This document shows positions 17,131 through 26,159 of a stretch of 64,000 nucleotides of DNA, piece after piece. The stretch covers positions 248,001 through 312,000 of the forward strand of contig JACKII010000006.1 of the NCBI GenBank assembly GCA_020638555.1. Direction: 5' to 3'. This DNA is from Alphaproteobacteria bacterium. Lineage in GTDB: Bacteria > Pseudomonadota > Alphaproteobacteria > Bin95. Numbering within the stretch: position 1 is the first letter of the stretch; every line of letters starts with the position of its first letter. The position numbers were made by a program, and so were the translations under genes. The notes beneath the pieces were generated by a model that was not told the origin of the DNA, ran no database searches, and saw only the letters and a program-made list of their open reading frames with translations.

Positions 17131-18777
17131 ATGACATCCATGGGAACGGGCATGTCCTACAAACGCATTGGCGGAACGCTGGCTGCCGTTCTGGCGGTGG
17201 CGGGTGCGGCGTTCGCGATCTATGCGACCGCGCCGGAGCCGATCTGCAACGCTCTGGAAGGCATCGGCTATCGTCCCATCGTCCCGGCCTGCGGCCTGGA
17301 CCGGGAACAGCGCAAGCAAATGCAGGCGCTCGACCGGCAGGTGCAGGCCGTCATTCGCGAGCGGAACGCAAAACCGGCGACGCCGCCCCGCGTTTCCCGG
17401 GTGATCCAATCGGCGCGCGATGCGGTGGATCGCATGACGGCCGCCGCCCTACCGGTGGAGGTCGATGCGCTGAAACGGATCGCGGCCGGCGAGACCGACG
17501 CGGGCCTGCAAGAGTTGGAGGCGTTGGCGGCGAACAAGCCGGCGCAATGGCTCCGCCTGGCCCATCTGGCCTATGCGCTGCGTTCGGACAAGGCGTTGGC
17601 GGCGTATGAGGCCGCCGCAAAGCGGCACCCTCTTGCCGCGTGGGACGCCCTGGCGCTGAGCCGCGCCTATGTCCACACCGGTCAGGTCGATGCCGCACGC
17701 AAGATCCTGGCGGACGCCCTGGCCGTACAGCCGGAGGACGCCGCGGAAGACCGGGCCGTCGTGGCCACGGCGCTGGGCGAGGTGGACCTCCTGCGTCGCG
17801 ATCTGCCGGCTGCGACGCAGCGGTTCCGAACCGCGCTGGCCGCGCGCCAGGACTTGGCCGATGCCGCCGGCGACGACCCCGCCCGCCAGGAGGAACTGGC
17901 GCGGGCCCATGTCCGTCTCGGCGGGGCGTTGCGGACCCAGGGCGATGCCGCCGCGGCCCTGGCGGAGGACCGGACCGCGCTCGTCCTTCGCCAGCGACTG
18001 GCCGATGCCGCGCCGGGCGACAACCGGCGCCAGTACGATCTTTCGGTCAGCCTGGAGCGGGTCGGCGACGGGCTCCGAATCCAAGGCGATTCGGCAAACG
18101 CCCTCACCCGGTATCGCAAAAGCCTCGCCATTCGCGCCCGGCTTGCGACTGCCGCGCCGGACCGGGGCGACTGGCAACGGGATCTGGCGGTCAGCCAGGA
18201 GAAGATCGGCGACGCACTGAGCGAGCTGGACGACCAGGTCGAGGCGCTGGTGGCCTATCGGGCCAGCCTGAAAATCCGCGAACGGCTGGTGGCGGCGAAC
18301 CCGCACAGTGTCGCCCTGTTGCGCGATCTCTCGGTCAGCCAGGACCGGATCGGCGACATGCTGTTCATCACTGACGAACTGGATCGGGCGCTGGCGGCCT
18401 ATGGGGCGAGCCTCGCGATCCGCAAGCGTCTGACCGCGATGATGCCGCACAATCCGCTGCTGCAACGGGACATGGCGGTCAGCTATGAGAAGGTGGCCAA
18501 CATCCTGAAGGCCAAGGGCGATATCGCCGGCGCCATCGAGCGCAACAAGGCGGGCCTCGCCATCGTCCAGCAATTGCTGGCGGCGGACCCGACCAACCCG
18601 ATGTGGCACCGCCATATCGCCATCACCCTGGTGAAACTGGCCCAGTTGAAAGGCAGCGGCGTGAGCTGGTCCATGGCGGCGGCCAAATGGCAGGACCTGG
18701 CCGACCATGGGCTGTTGCTGCCGACCCACGAGCCGGCGTTCGAGGGCATCAAGGCCCTGGCCGCCGCGGAACGGTGA
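17131..18777 (+). CDS. tetratricopeptide-repeat protein with N-terminal membrane anchor or signal
   Basis: A 548-residue protein. A hydrophobic segment lies near residues 13-30 (after YKRIGG), suggesting a signal anchor with the rest in the periplasm. The first 150 residues are a coiled-coil-prone, charged region. The remainder is a TPR array: from about residue 260 a unit of roughly 50 residues recurs at least four times, each with an LSVS-Q/LERVGD-like helix followed by ALxxYRxSLAIRxRL. Such proteins are scaffolds; no enzymatic domain is present. Start choice is uncertain: ATGs at 17131, 17140 and 17152 are all possible, and none has a strong ribosome binding site. Confidence 0.7.
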   Translation: MTSMGTGMSYKRIGGTLAAVLAVAGAAFAIYATAPEPICNALEGIGYRPIVPACGLDREQRKQMQALDRQVQAVIRERNAKPATPPRVSRVIQSARDAVDRMTAAALPVEVDALKRIAAGETDAGLQELEALAANKPAQWLRLAHLAYALRSDKALAAYEAAAKRHPLAAWDALALSRAYVHTGQVDAARKILADALAVQPEDAAEDRAVVATALGEVDLLRRDLPAATQRFRTALAARQDLADAAGDDPARQEELARAHVRLGGALRTQGDAAAALAEDRTALVLRQRLADAAPGDNRRQYDLSVSLERVGDGLRIQGDSANALTRYRKSLAIRARLATAAPDRGDWQRDLAVSQEKIGDALSELDDQVEALVAYRASLKIRERLVAANPHSVALLRDLSVSQDRIGDMLFITDELDRALAAYGASLAIRKRLTAMMPHNPLLQRDMAVSYEKVANILKAKGDIAGAIERNKAGLAIVQQLLAADPTNPMWHRHIAITLVKLAQLKGSGVSWSMAAAKWQDLADHGLLLPTHEPAFEGIKALAAAER

Positions 18778-18785
18778 GGCCCACG

Positions 18786-18906
18786 GTGTTCCCCGGAGGT
18801 GGCAGAGCCGCCTTCCGGGGCCGGTGTCATCCTTCGAACACCCTGGACGGCGGTGTTCGCTCCCGCCGACCGAACCCGGCCCGCCGCTCCGCGACGGCGG
18901 GGACAC
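18786..18906 (-). repeat. long nested palindromic repeat, family A, copy 2 (inverted)
   Basis: The same family as 13903-14021, in the opposite orientation, between the convergent TPR and glutamate dehydrogenase genes. The inner GCGAACAC/GTGTTCG hairpin and the ACACCGGCCCCGG arm are clear. The GGGCCGGGttcGGT side is diverged, so the outer stem is weakened. Confidence 0.8.
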
Positions 18907-18930
18907 GCTCGCGCCAAATAGGCTATAGCC

Positions 18931-20250
18931 TCAGGGCCAGATGCCGCGCTTCAGGGTGATGTCGGCGATGCGCTCCACGGCGACGACGATGGCGGCCATG
19001 CGCAGGTCGTTGGCCTCGGCCACGTCGGGGGACCGGTCAAGGCGGCGCTGGCGGGCAAGGACCGTATCGACGGCGCGCTCCATCTTGCGCTTCATCTTCC
19101 GGTTCACGTCCTCCAGGTCCCACTGCTCGTTCTCGTTGTTCTGCACCCACTCGTAATAGCTGACGCAGACGCCGCCGGCATTGGCCAGAATGTCGGGCAA
19201 CACCACGACGCCGCGAGCGGCCAGCAAAGCGTCGCCCGCCGGCGTGACGGGGCCGTTCGCGCCCTCGACCACCAGGCGGGCGCGGATGGCATCGGCATTG
19301 CCCTCGTGGATCTGGCCGGCCATGGCGGCGGGCACCAGCACGTCGCAATCGGTGGCCAGCAGGTCCTCATTGGTGAGCGATTGGGTGTTGGGCAGGCCGA
19401 CCACCGTGCCATGCTCGCGCTTGAAGGCCGCGACCGCGTCCAGGTCCAGGCCGTCCTCGCAGTAGATGCCGCCCTGGGAATCGCTGACGGCGACGATGCG
19501 GGCGCCGGCGGCCTGAAAGCTGCGGGCGCCGGCGTTGGCGACATTGCCGAAGCCCTGGACCGCGACGCGCGCGCCCTGAAGCGAGGGCAGGCCCGGCACC
19601 CCGCCCAGCATCACCAGCCGCTCCGCCGCGAAACAGGTGCCGAGGCCGGTCGCGTCGCTGCGGCCCAGCGAGCCGCCCATGTCGATGGGCTTGCCGGTGA
19701 CGACGGGCAGGTTGTTGCGGCCGGGATGCTCCTGGGCATAGGTGTCGTAGACCCAGGCCATGGTCTGCTCGTTGGTGTACATGTCCGGCGCCGGCACATC
19801 GGTATAGGGGCCGATATTGTCGCCGAGTTCGTGGATGAAGCGGCGGGTGATGCGGCGGAGTTCGGACTCGTCCAGCGCCTTGGTATCGCAGATGACGCCG
19901 CCCTTGGCGCCGCCGAAGGGCACGTCGATCAGGGCGCATTTCCAGGTCATCAGCGTGGCGAGCGCGATCACCTCGTCCATGGTGACGTCCGGGTGATAGC
20001 GCATGCCGCCCTTGCCCGGCCCCTTGGCCGTGTTGTGCACGACGCGGTAGCCGTGGAAGGTGCGGACCGAACCATCGTTCATCTCCACCGGGAAGCAGAG
20101 GCTGATGGTGCGCTTGGGATAGCGCAGGAAGTCGATCAGGCCGGACTTGAGCGAGGGAATCCGGGCGGCCGCCAGGTCGAACTGGCGGCTGACCGTGGCG
20201 CGAAGGTCGGGCGTCGCGGCGCGGGCGGCGGAAGGGCTGTGATCGTTCAT
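18931..20250 (-). CDS. gdhA: glutamate dehydrogenase (Glu/Leu/Phe/Val dehydrogenase family)
   Basis: A 439-residue enzyme converting glutamate to 2-oxoglutarate and ammonia, or the reverse. The active-site region shows GPGKGGMRYHPDV (about residues 78-90) and TWKCALIDVPFGGAKGGV with the catalytic lysine, then PAPDMYT. The Rossmann motif is VQGFGNVAN (about residues 229-237). The size and N-terminal FPVEMNDG segment fit the NAD-type hexameric branch. It is a single gene: a repeat lies after its stop, and 118 bp separates it from the CoA-transferase gene. Confidence 0.93.
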   Translation of the reverse strand: MNDHSPSAARAATPDLRATVSRQFDLAAARIPSLKSGLIDFLRYPKRTISLCFPVEMNDGSVRTFHGYRVVHNTAKGPGKGGMRYHPDVTMDEVIALATLMTWKCALIDVPFGGAKGGVICDTKALDESELRRITRRFIHELGDNIGPYTDVPAPDMYTNEQTMAWVYDTYAQEHPGRNNLPVVTGKPIDMGGSLGRSDATGLGTCFAAERLVMLGGVPGLPSLQGARVAVQGFGNVANAGARSFQAAGARIVAVSDSQGGIYCEDGLDLDAVAAFKREHGTVVGLPNTQSLTNEDLLATDCDVLVPAAMAGQIHEGNADAIRARLVVEGANGPVTPAGDALLAARGVVVLPDILANAGGVCVSYYEWVQNNENEQWDLEDVNRKMKRKMERAVDTVLARQRRLDRSPDVAEANDLRMAAIVVAVERIADITLKRGIWP

Positions 20251-20368
20251 GCGGCCGGGAGTCCTCAGCTATGGGTTGAGCGGCAACCGCCGAGCCATGC
20301 GCCCGTGGCGACCGGATCACATTGATGTGGCGCAAACCGGGCCGGGCGCAATCGGGCGGTTCGGCCCT

Positions 20369-21571
20369 TCAGCCGGCGCGCGCCACGGTCACCCCCTCGC
20401 CCGCCATGCCGGCGATCTCGTCCTCCGAATAGCCGGCGGCCCGCAACACTTCGGCGCTGTGCTCGCCGAGAGCGCACGGCAGGGTGCGGATACCGGGCGG
20501 GGTTTTCGAGAATTTCACGCCGGGGCCGACCAGGCGGATCTTGCCCTCGCTCGGGTGCTCGAATTCCTGGAACAGGCCGACGGCGGCCAGATGCGGGTCC
20601 TCGGCCAGATCGTCCAGGCGCGTGGCCCGGCCGCAGGGGATGTCGGCGGCGTCGAGGGTGGCCAGCAGGGCCTCGGTGCCCCAGGAGGAGACGCAGTCGG
20701 AAACCAGGGCGTACAACTCGCCGATCTTCTCGCTGCGCAGCGCCGGATCGGTGACGCGCGGGTCGTCCATCAGTTCGGGCCGGCCCATGGCGCGGAAAAA
20801 CGCCTGCCACTGCTTGGTGTTGTAGGGCAGCACGCAGACATAGCCGTCGGTCGTCGCATAGGGGCGGCGGTATTCGACCATGGTGCGTTCATAGCCGGCG
20901 GTGCCCAGCGGCGGCTCGAAGGTGCGGCCGGCATTGTGCTCGACCATGTTGAAGCCGACCAGGCTTTCCAGCATGGGCACCTCGACCAGCTGGCCCTCGC
21001 CGGTGCGTTCGCGGGCGAACAGGGCGGCGATGGTGGCGTGGGCGCAGAATTGCGAGCCGATCTTGTCGCAGATCGAGGCGTTGATGAACTTGGGAACTCC
21101 GGAGCGACCGCCCTGCATGTCCGCCATGCCGGACAGGCCCTGGATGATGTCGTCATAGGCCGGACGCCGGGCATAGGGGCCGTCCTGGCCGAAGCCGACC
21201 AGGGCGACATAGACCAGTTTCGGGTTCACCACCGCGCAGTCGTCATAGCCGAGGCCGAGCCGCTCCATCGCCGCCGGGCGCACGGAACTGATGAGCGCGT
21301 CCGCATTCTCGACGAGGCGCAGCAGGGCCTCGCGGCCCTTGGGGTGCTTGAGATCGAGGACGACGGAGCGTTTGTTGCGGTTGGCGTTCAGGTAGAAATG
21401 GCCCATGCCGGCGTTGCGGTAGGGCTTGATCCCGCGGGTGATGTCGCCGTCCGGCGGCGCCTCCACCTTGATCACGTCGGCGCCATAGTCGGCGAGCAGC
21501 TGCACGCCATAGGGACCGAACCCGACCGTGGTCAGGTCGAGGATGGTGATGCCGTCGAGCGGTCCGGGCAT
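20369..21571 (-). CDS. CaiB/BaiF family CoA-transferase
   Basis: A 400-residue family III CoA-transferase. N-terminal features include MPGPLDGITILDLTTVGFGPYG, the ADYGADVIKVEAPPDGD segment and NRNKRSVVLDLKHPKG, all diagnostic of the family. The catalytic aspartate should lie in the central LSGMADMQ-FINASICDKIG region. It moves CoA between carboxylic acids; donor and acceptor cannot be named. It precedes gdhA on the same strand at a distance of 118 bp, so co-transcription is possible but not evident. Confidence 0.9.
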   Translation of the reverse strand: MPGPLDGITILDLTTVGFGPYGVQLLADYGADVIKVEAPPDGDITRGIKPYRNAGMGHFYLNANRNKRSVVLDLKHPKGREALLRLVENADALISSVRPAAMERLGLGYDDCAVVNPKLVYVALVGFGQDGPYARRPAYDDIIQGLSGMADMQGGRSGVPKFINASICDKIGSQFCAHATIAALFARERTGEGQLVEVPMLESLVGFNMVEHNAGRTFEPPLGTAGYERTMVEYRRPYATTDGYVCVLPYNTKQWQAFFRAMGRPELMDDPRVTDPALRSEKIGELYALVSDCVSSWGTEALLATLDAADIPCGRATRLDDLAEDPHLAAVGLFQEFEHPSEGKIRLVGPGVKFSKTPPGIRTLPCALGEHSAEVLRAAGYSEDEIAGMAGEGVTVARAG

Positions 21572-21713
21572 GGGAGGCGTCCTTCAAAGCGGGAGCCGCC
21601 GCCCGAAGGCGGCGGTGTCGGTTTTAGCGGTCGGTCCCTGTTTGAAAGGAACCGGTGCAAAAGTCCACGGTCTTACCGGCGAGCGGGGCCGGAGCGCCGT
21701 GGATGCCCGCCGT

Positions 21714-22730
21714 CTATTGCACGCACTGCCCGCCGGTGGCCGTGACCGAGCAATTGAAGATGTTGTTGTTGGGCGCCGTCAGCACGGTCAGGAAATAATC
21801 CTTGGCCGCCGTGACATAGAGGCCATTGCCATCGCAATATTCCTGCCAGATCAGATCCATGACCGTTCCGCTACCGTCATCGTAACGATAGACCACCTCG
21901 TCCAGACGCTGGGCGTTCTGCTTCGGTGGGTTCAGCACCTCGTATGCGGTCCAACCGGACAGACCCGAGGCGGGGCTGATCCTCGGTCGGGACATCGCCC
22001 TGACGGTCCTGTCCAGGCCGAACGCGACCGGCACCATGGTCTCGGCCTCGGCCTCCGCCTTGATCAGGGACGTAGAGCCGGGGCAGCCGGGCGGGATGTT
22101 CGGGTTTTTCAGCTTGTCCACGCAGACATATTCGTAGGACCGGATCTGCCATCCCGGCCCGCCGCCATGGCCGCGGGTCAGACGCATGACGATCGGCCAG
22201 ACGCTGCCCGGATAGGCCTTCGGCCGATAATTGGCGGTCACGATGATCTGGGTGATGCCGTCGCCGTTCCACCCCTGGCCCTTCAGGGTCTTGTCGGCCG
22301 CGATGTTGGCGTCGCGGTTGTTCATCGCCCGCGCCTCGGTCGGCGATTTCGGCCGGCGCGGGGTGTTGACATAGCCTTTACAGGCACCCTTGTGCTGCCC
22401 CGCACCCAGATAGACGACATGGGCGGGACCCGGTTTGGCGCCGGGCTCGGGCGGCTTCACGGTGTAGGCGTACGTGCCGCAAAACCGGCCTTTCGCCAGA
22501 TTTCTGCCCCGCCAGCGCATCGTCATGGCCTGCAACTCAATCGTCGCATCGCCGAGGCCGCCGTTCACCATGTCGCAAATCGGCGTCCAATCCACCGCAT
22601 AGTCGCCGGGTCGGTTCTCGCCGCTGTAGGTGAAGCTACAGTTCGCGGCCTGCGCCGCGCCGCCACCAATCGGCAGCAATCCCAGGGCAAGCGCGAACAG
22701 CGCCAGTGTCCTCGAAATCCCCAAACTCAT
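21714..22730 (-). CDS. secreted cysteine-containing protein of unknown function
   Basis: A 338-residue protein that I do not recognise. A clear signal peptide (about residues 1-28, ending AAQA|A) directs export. The mature part has around ten cysteines (for example ANCSF, PICDM, RFCGTYAY, GACKG, YVCVD, PGCPG, EYCDG, FNCSV, GQCVQ), an even number compatible with disulphides, and is rich in aromatic and glycine residues. No catalytic motif stands out. AAGGAG lies 7 nt upstream of the ATG. It is the last gene of the cyclase/FecR cassette, 96 bp after the barrel gene, so it may be co-transcribed and act in the periplasm or outside. Confidence 0.65.
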   Translation of the reverse strand: MSLGISRTLALFALALGLLPIGGGAAQAANCSFTYSGENRPGDYAVDWTPICDMVNGGLGDATIELQAMTMRWRGRNLAKGRFCGTYAYTVKPPEPGAKPGPAHVVYLGAGQHKGACKGYVNTPRRPKSPTEARAMNNRDANIAADKTLKGQGWNGDGITQIIVTANYRPKAYPGSVWPIVMRLTRGHGGGPGWQIRSYEYVCVDKLKNPNIPPGCPGSTSLIKAEAEAETMVPVAFGLDRTVRAMSRPRISPASGLSGWTAYEVLNPPKQNAQRLDEVVYRYDDGSGTVMDLIWQEYCDGNGLYVTAAKDYFLTVLTAPNNNIFNCSVTATGGQCVQ

Positions 22731-22826
22731 GGATTACTCCTTATCGGCCTCCTGTTATTGCGGCTCGTCCGGACATCGGCACGAACCGGTGGGCGGAGCT
22801 TTGACCGTTCCCCCTCCGCACTTTCA

Positions 22827-25800
22827 TCAAAAGCTTAACGTCGCTCGCGCGGTCACCGCGAGGCCGCGGGCAAGCTGGCGGTTGCCGACATCGCCGGTCC
22901 GGTAGGTCGGTTCTTCATAACGGACATTGCGATCCAGCAGGTTCCGCACCTCCAGGCTGAGGGCACCGCGCTGGTTCGGCAGGCGTAGGCCGGCGGCCAG
23001 ATTGACCACCACGCCCTGGCTATCCGCGGTGGAGACACCGCCGCCGGATGCGCGCAGGCGCAGGTCCTGATTGTAGTAAATCGCCTCCGCGGCGGCGAAG
23101 ACCCCGGAAGGGTGGAACCAGCGCACCGAGGCCGGCACCAGGATGGTGTCGAGTCGCTCGTTCCCCGAAAGATTCGTGTCCCGGTTGAGCCGCTGGAACT
23201 GGCCGCCCAGGGTTGCCGAAAAGCGGGGGCCGAACGTGGCGCCGACATAGCCCCGAAGATTGCTCTCCTTCCAATCCTCGGACCGGAAGCCATTCGGCGT
23301 GCTGCCGACGAAGGTCAGCACCGGGCGGTCGATATCCCGCCAACTGGCCTCGCCGCCGACCCAGAGCCAGGGCCGGGCCTTCCAGTCGGCACCGATGCCG
23401 TAGGTGGTGGAACGGGTGCCGTTCGGGTCCTGAAACAGTTGGTTGAAGCCCGCGACCGTGGTCGGCTCCAGCGTTTGATCGAACAGAAGGCGATGCTTGA
23501 CCGCCTGAAACACGGCCGCCCTGAGCGTCACGTCCGGCACCGGCCGCACTTCCACGCCCAGTTTCGGCGCAATGGTATCGCGTTCCAGAGCCGCCCCGCC
23601 TTCGATTTCCTGATCGTAGTGGCTGTAGGCCAACCCCGCCGTCACATCGAGCCAGGCCATGGGCGACCAGTAGGCGTAGGCGTAACCGGTCGCCTGCTTG
23701 GTCTCGTCTTGATAGTCGAACAACGCGGCGCGCCGGATGATGGGCGGGAACGGCGGCGGGAACGGCGTCAGCCGAACCTCGATGGACCCGGCGGAATCCG
23801 CTTCCGTCCTCCCGGTTTCGCCGCCGGCAATCAGGGTCAGACCATCGAGCGGTCGCCAGTCGCCGCGCACCTGGAACTGGCCCCCATGCTCGTCCAGGTC
23901 CGACAGCGTCTTGCTGGCACTCGGCTGGGACTGGTTGAGGCTGCGGTCGCGGTAGGTCACGAGCGCGACCACGTCCAGGTCGGCCGTCGGGCTGATCTTC
24001 ACGCCCAGACGCGCCCGCCGGTCGTCCTGATGAACCCTCAGGTCGCTGGTGCCGGTGAGCAAATCCTCGGTCAGGTCGCCGGTATCGGACTCGCGATAGC
24101 GGAACTCGCCGAACACCGACAGGGCCGCGCTGGGCGCGACACGCACCTGCAGGGCGGTGATCTTCTCTTCCTGGTCGTTGTTGGTGTGGAAGCCGTCATC
24201 GGTCAGGTAGAACTGCCCGGCGGCGATGGAGATACCGTCATGCAGGCCCGACACCGACGCTTCGCCGCCATAGCGCTGTTGCGTGCCGGCCAGGCCGGAG
24301 GCATCGAAGCGGACGCCGTTGCCGTCGTAGAGCGGCCCGAATTCGCGGAAGGTCACGCGAGAAGGCCCGATGCTGTCGAGCAGGCCCAACTGCACCTCCC
24401 CCAGTTCCGACTGGATCGGTGCCTTCGAAGGGCCGGAGAACAGGTCGGCCTGCAACGCCTCGGAGGTGCGCGCGACCTCCAGGCCGGGCTGGCCCAGATA
24501 GGACTCGGCCAGGAAACGGTGGGCGCCGGGGTTGCTCGGGTCCTGCTCCACCGCCTGCGAGGCGGTGCGGCGGGACAACTGGTCGAAGCCCAGGACATCG
24601 TAGGCACGGCCGAGCGCGGTGCCGTTCACCGAAGCATCCTCGTCGAGGCCGCGACGGTCGCGGATCGGCGCGCGCGCGCTGCTTTTGGCGCTGGCGGCGC
24701 TGATCGCATGCAGGGCGGCAATGGGATCGTTGGCCGCAAAGCGTTCCAGGGCGGTCAGCAGGTCGGCTTCGGGATCGTCCGGGTTCTCGGCCCGGGCGAG
24801 GTCGAACTGGGCCACGGCCTTTTTCGGCAGGCCCTCGTCGAAATAGGCGCGGCCCAGCGCCGTGCGCAACGAGCCGCGGCGGGGGTCCAGCGACGCGGCA
24901 TTCTCCAGTTCGGCGCGGCCTTCCGGAACGCGACCCAACCGGATCAGCGCGAGACCGCGACCGAGCCGCGCGAGCGGCAGACCGCCGTCCCGTTTCACGG
25001 CACAATCGAACCGGGCGAGCGCCGCGCGGCCATGCCGATCCGCCAGAAGGGCGAAGCCTGTCATGGCCTCCACCAGCGCCTGCGGTCCGCAGTCGGCGCC
25101 GGCAGGTGGCAGCACGTCCAGCGCCTGCCGGACGGCGCCCCGCAGCAACAACACTTCGGCGAGCCGCGCCTTGGCAAACCCGTCGTCCGGGCGCAGCGCC
25201 AGACCGGCGCGCGCGGCCGTCTCCGCCGCGCGGAGCTGGCCGCGCAGCTGATAGCCATAGGAGGCGGCCAGTTGCCAGGCGCCATCGTCGGGGCGCGGGT
25301 CCGCAAGGCGGCGCTCGACCTCCGTCATGCGGTTGTGCTTGACCGCGCCCAGCAGGCAGAGAGCCGCCCCTTCCGGCGCCTCGTCGGCCGCACCGCAATG
25401 CAGCGCCTCAAGGGCGGCGTCGATCCGACCCTCGGCCGCCAGGGCGGCGGCGGGGTTGGAGGCGGGGACGCTCAACAGCAGCGCCGGCGGGTAATAGATC
25501 GCCCAGTCCACCTGCCCGTCGAAATTCAGGACATAGGCCCGGAAGACCGGCGGCAGGCTGCCGGCGTCTTCCGCCCCGACGAGGCGAACCGCGCCGGCGG
25601 GGGCGCCAAAGGCGACGCGGTGGCCGGGCACCGGCACTGCGGTGTCGCCCTGCCGGGCGGTGACGACGCCCTCGCGCACGGCGACGACCGTGCCCTGATC
25701 GGGAACGACGTGAACAAGGGCCTCGGTCCCGTCGATGCCGGCCGTCAGGAAGCGGGTCTGTACCGAGAAGCGGGTGCGGACCGAACTGATAAAATGGAGA

Positions 25801-26150
25801 ATGCCGCTGACGAGGCTGGCATCGTCCTCCGACGCGGCGGGCTGCAAGACGATTTCGGCATCGTGGTTCAGGCGCAGCGTCGTGTTCTTGTCGGCGTAGC
25901 GGACGACCACCTTGCCGTCGCTGCCGGTGCGGACCAGCGTGGCCGGACAGAGCCACTGGCCCTGATCCACGGCGAAGCTGACGCCGTCGCTTCCCCGGGC
26001 TTCCACCTGACCTTCGGTTGCAATCACCTCGACCGCACGGCAATCGCCGGACTGGGCTTCGGCAAGCAACGGTACCAATGTAACAAACGCAAGAACCAAT
26101 GGCGATAAAATGGAGGTCGTTCGGATTTTTGGCCTGACCATAGCCGACAT
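22827..26150 (-). CDS. FecR domain - TPR - outer-membrane beta-barrel fusion protein
   Basis: A 1107-residue multidomain protein. A signal peptide covers about residues 1-32 (LLAEA|Q). A FecR-type domain follows (about 40-180) with the VRYADKNTTLRLNHDAEI core. TPR helices occupy about 225-570, including repeats ending in LDPRRGSLRTALGRAYFDEG and EQDPSNPGAHRFLAESYLGQ. From about 600 to the end the sequence is alternating amphipathic strands with TonB-receptor-like segments (AGLRLPNQRGALSLEVRNLL) and ends in phenylalanine, as outer-membrane barrels do. No TonB box or plug domain was found. AAGGG lies 5 nt before the ATG, 9 bp after the cyclase stop, so the two genes are an operon. It probably links an external signal to the CHASE2 cyclase. 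Confidence 0.8.
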   Translation of the reverse strand: MSAMVRPKIRTTSILSPLVLAFVTLVPLLAEAQSGDCRAVEVIATEGQVEARGSDGVSFAVDQGQWLCPATLVRTGSDGKVVVRYADKNTTLRLNHDAEIVLQPAASEDDASLVSGILHFISSVRTRFSVQTRFLTAGIDGTEALVHVVPDQGTVVAVREGVVTARQGDTAVPVPGHRVAFGAPAGAVRLVGAEDAGSLPPVFRAYVLNFDGQVDWAIYYPPALLLSVPASNPAAALAAEGRIDAALEALHCGAADEAPEGAALCLLGAVKHNRMTEVERRLADPRPDDGAWQLAASYGYQLRGQLRAAETAARAGLALRPDDGFAKARLAEVLLLRGAVRQALDVLPPAGADCGPQALVEAMTGFALLADRHGRAALARFDCAVKRDGGLPLARLGRGLALIRLGRVPEGRAELENAASLDPRRGSLRTALGRAYFDEGLPKKAVAQFDLARAENPDDPEADLLTALERFAANDPIAALHAISAASAKSSARAPIRDRRGLDEDASVNGTALGRAYDVLGFDQLSRRTASQAVEQDPSNPGAHRFLAESYLGQPGLEVARTSEALQADLFSGPSKAPIQSELGEVQLGLLDSIGPSRVTFREFGPLYDGNGVRFDASGLAGTQQRYGGEASVSGLHDGISIAAGQFYLTDDGFHTNNDQEEKITALQVRVAPSAALSVFGEFRYRESDTGDLTEDLLTGTSDLRVHQDDRRARLGVKISPTADLDVVALVTYRDRSLNQSQPSASKTLSDLDEHGGQFQVRGDWRPLDGLTLIAGGETGRTEADSAGSIEVRLTPFPPPFPPIIRRAALFDYQDETKQATGYAYAYWSPMAWLDVTAGLAYSHYDQEIEGGAALERDTIAPKLGVEVRPVPDVTLRAAVFQAVKHRLLFDQTLEPTTVAGFNQLFQDPNGTRSTTYGIGADWKARPWLWVGGEASWRDIDRPVLTFVGSTPNGFRSEDWKESNLRGYVGATFGPRFSATLGGQFQRLNRDTNLSGNERLDTILVPASVRWFHPSGVFAAAEAIYYNQDLRLRASGGGVSTADSQGVVVNLAAGLRLPNQRGALSLEVRNLLDRNVRYEEPTYRTGDVGNRQLARGLAVTARATLSF

Positions 26151-26159
26151 ACCCTTGTG

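Noticed and set aside
23112..26108. Open frame of 998 codons antisense to the FecR-TPR-barrel gene
   Set aside because: It is Arg/Gly/His-rich with no family motif. In GC-rich DNA such shadow frames are expected opposite real genes. The minus strand encodes clear signal, FecR, TPR and barrel segments.
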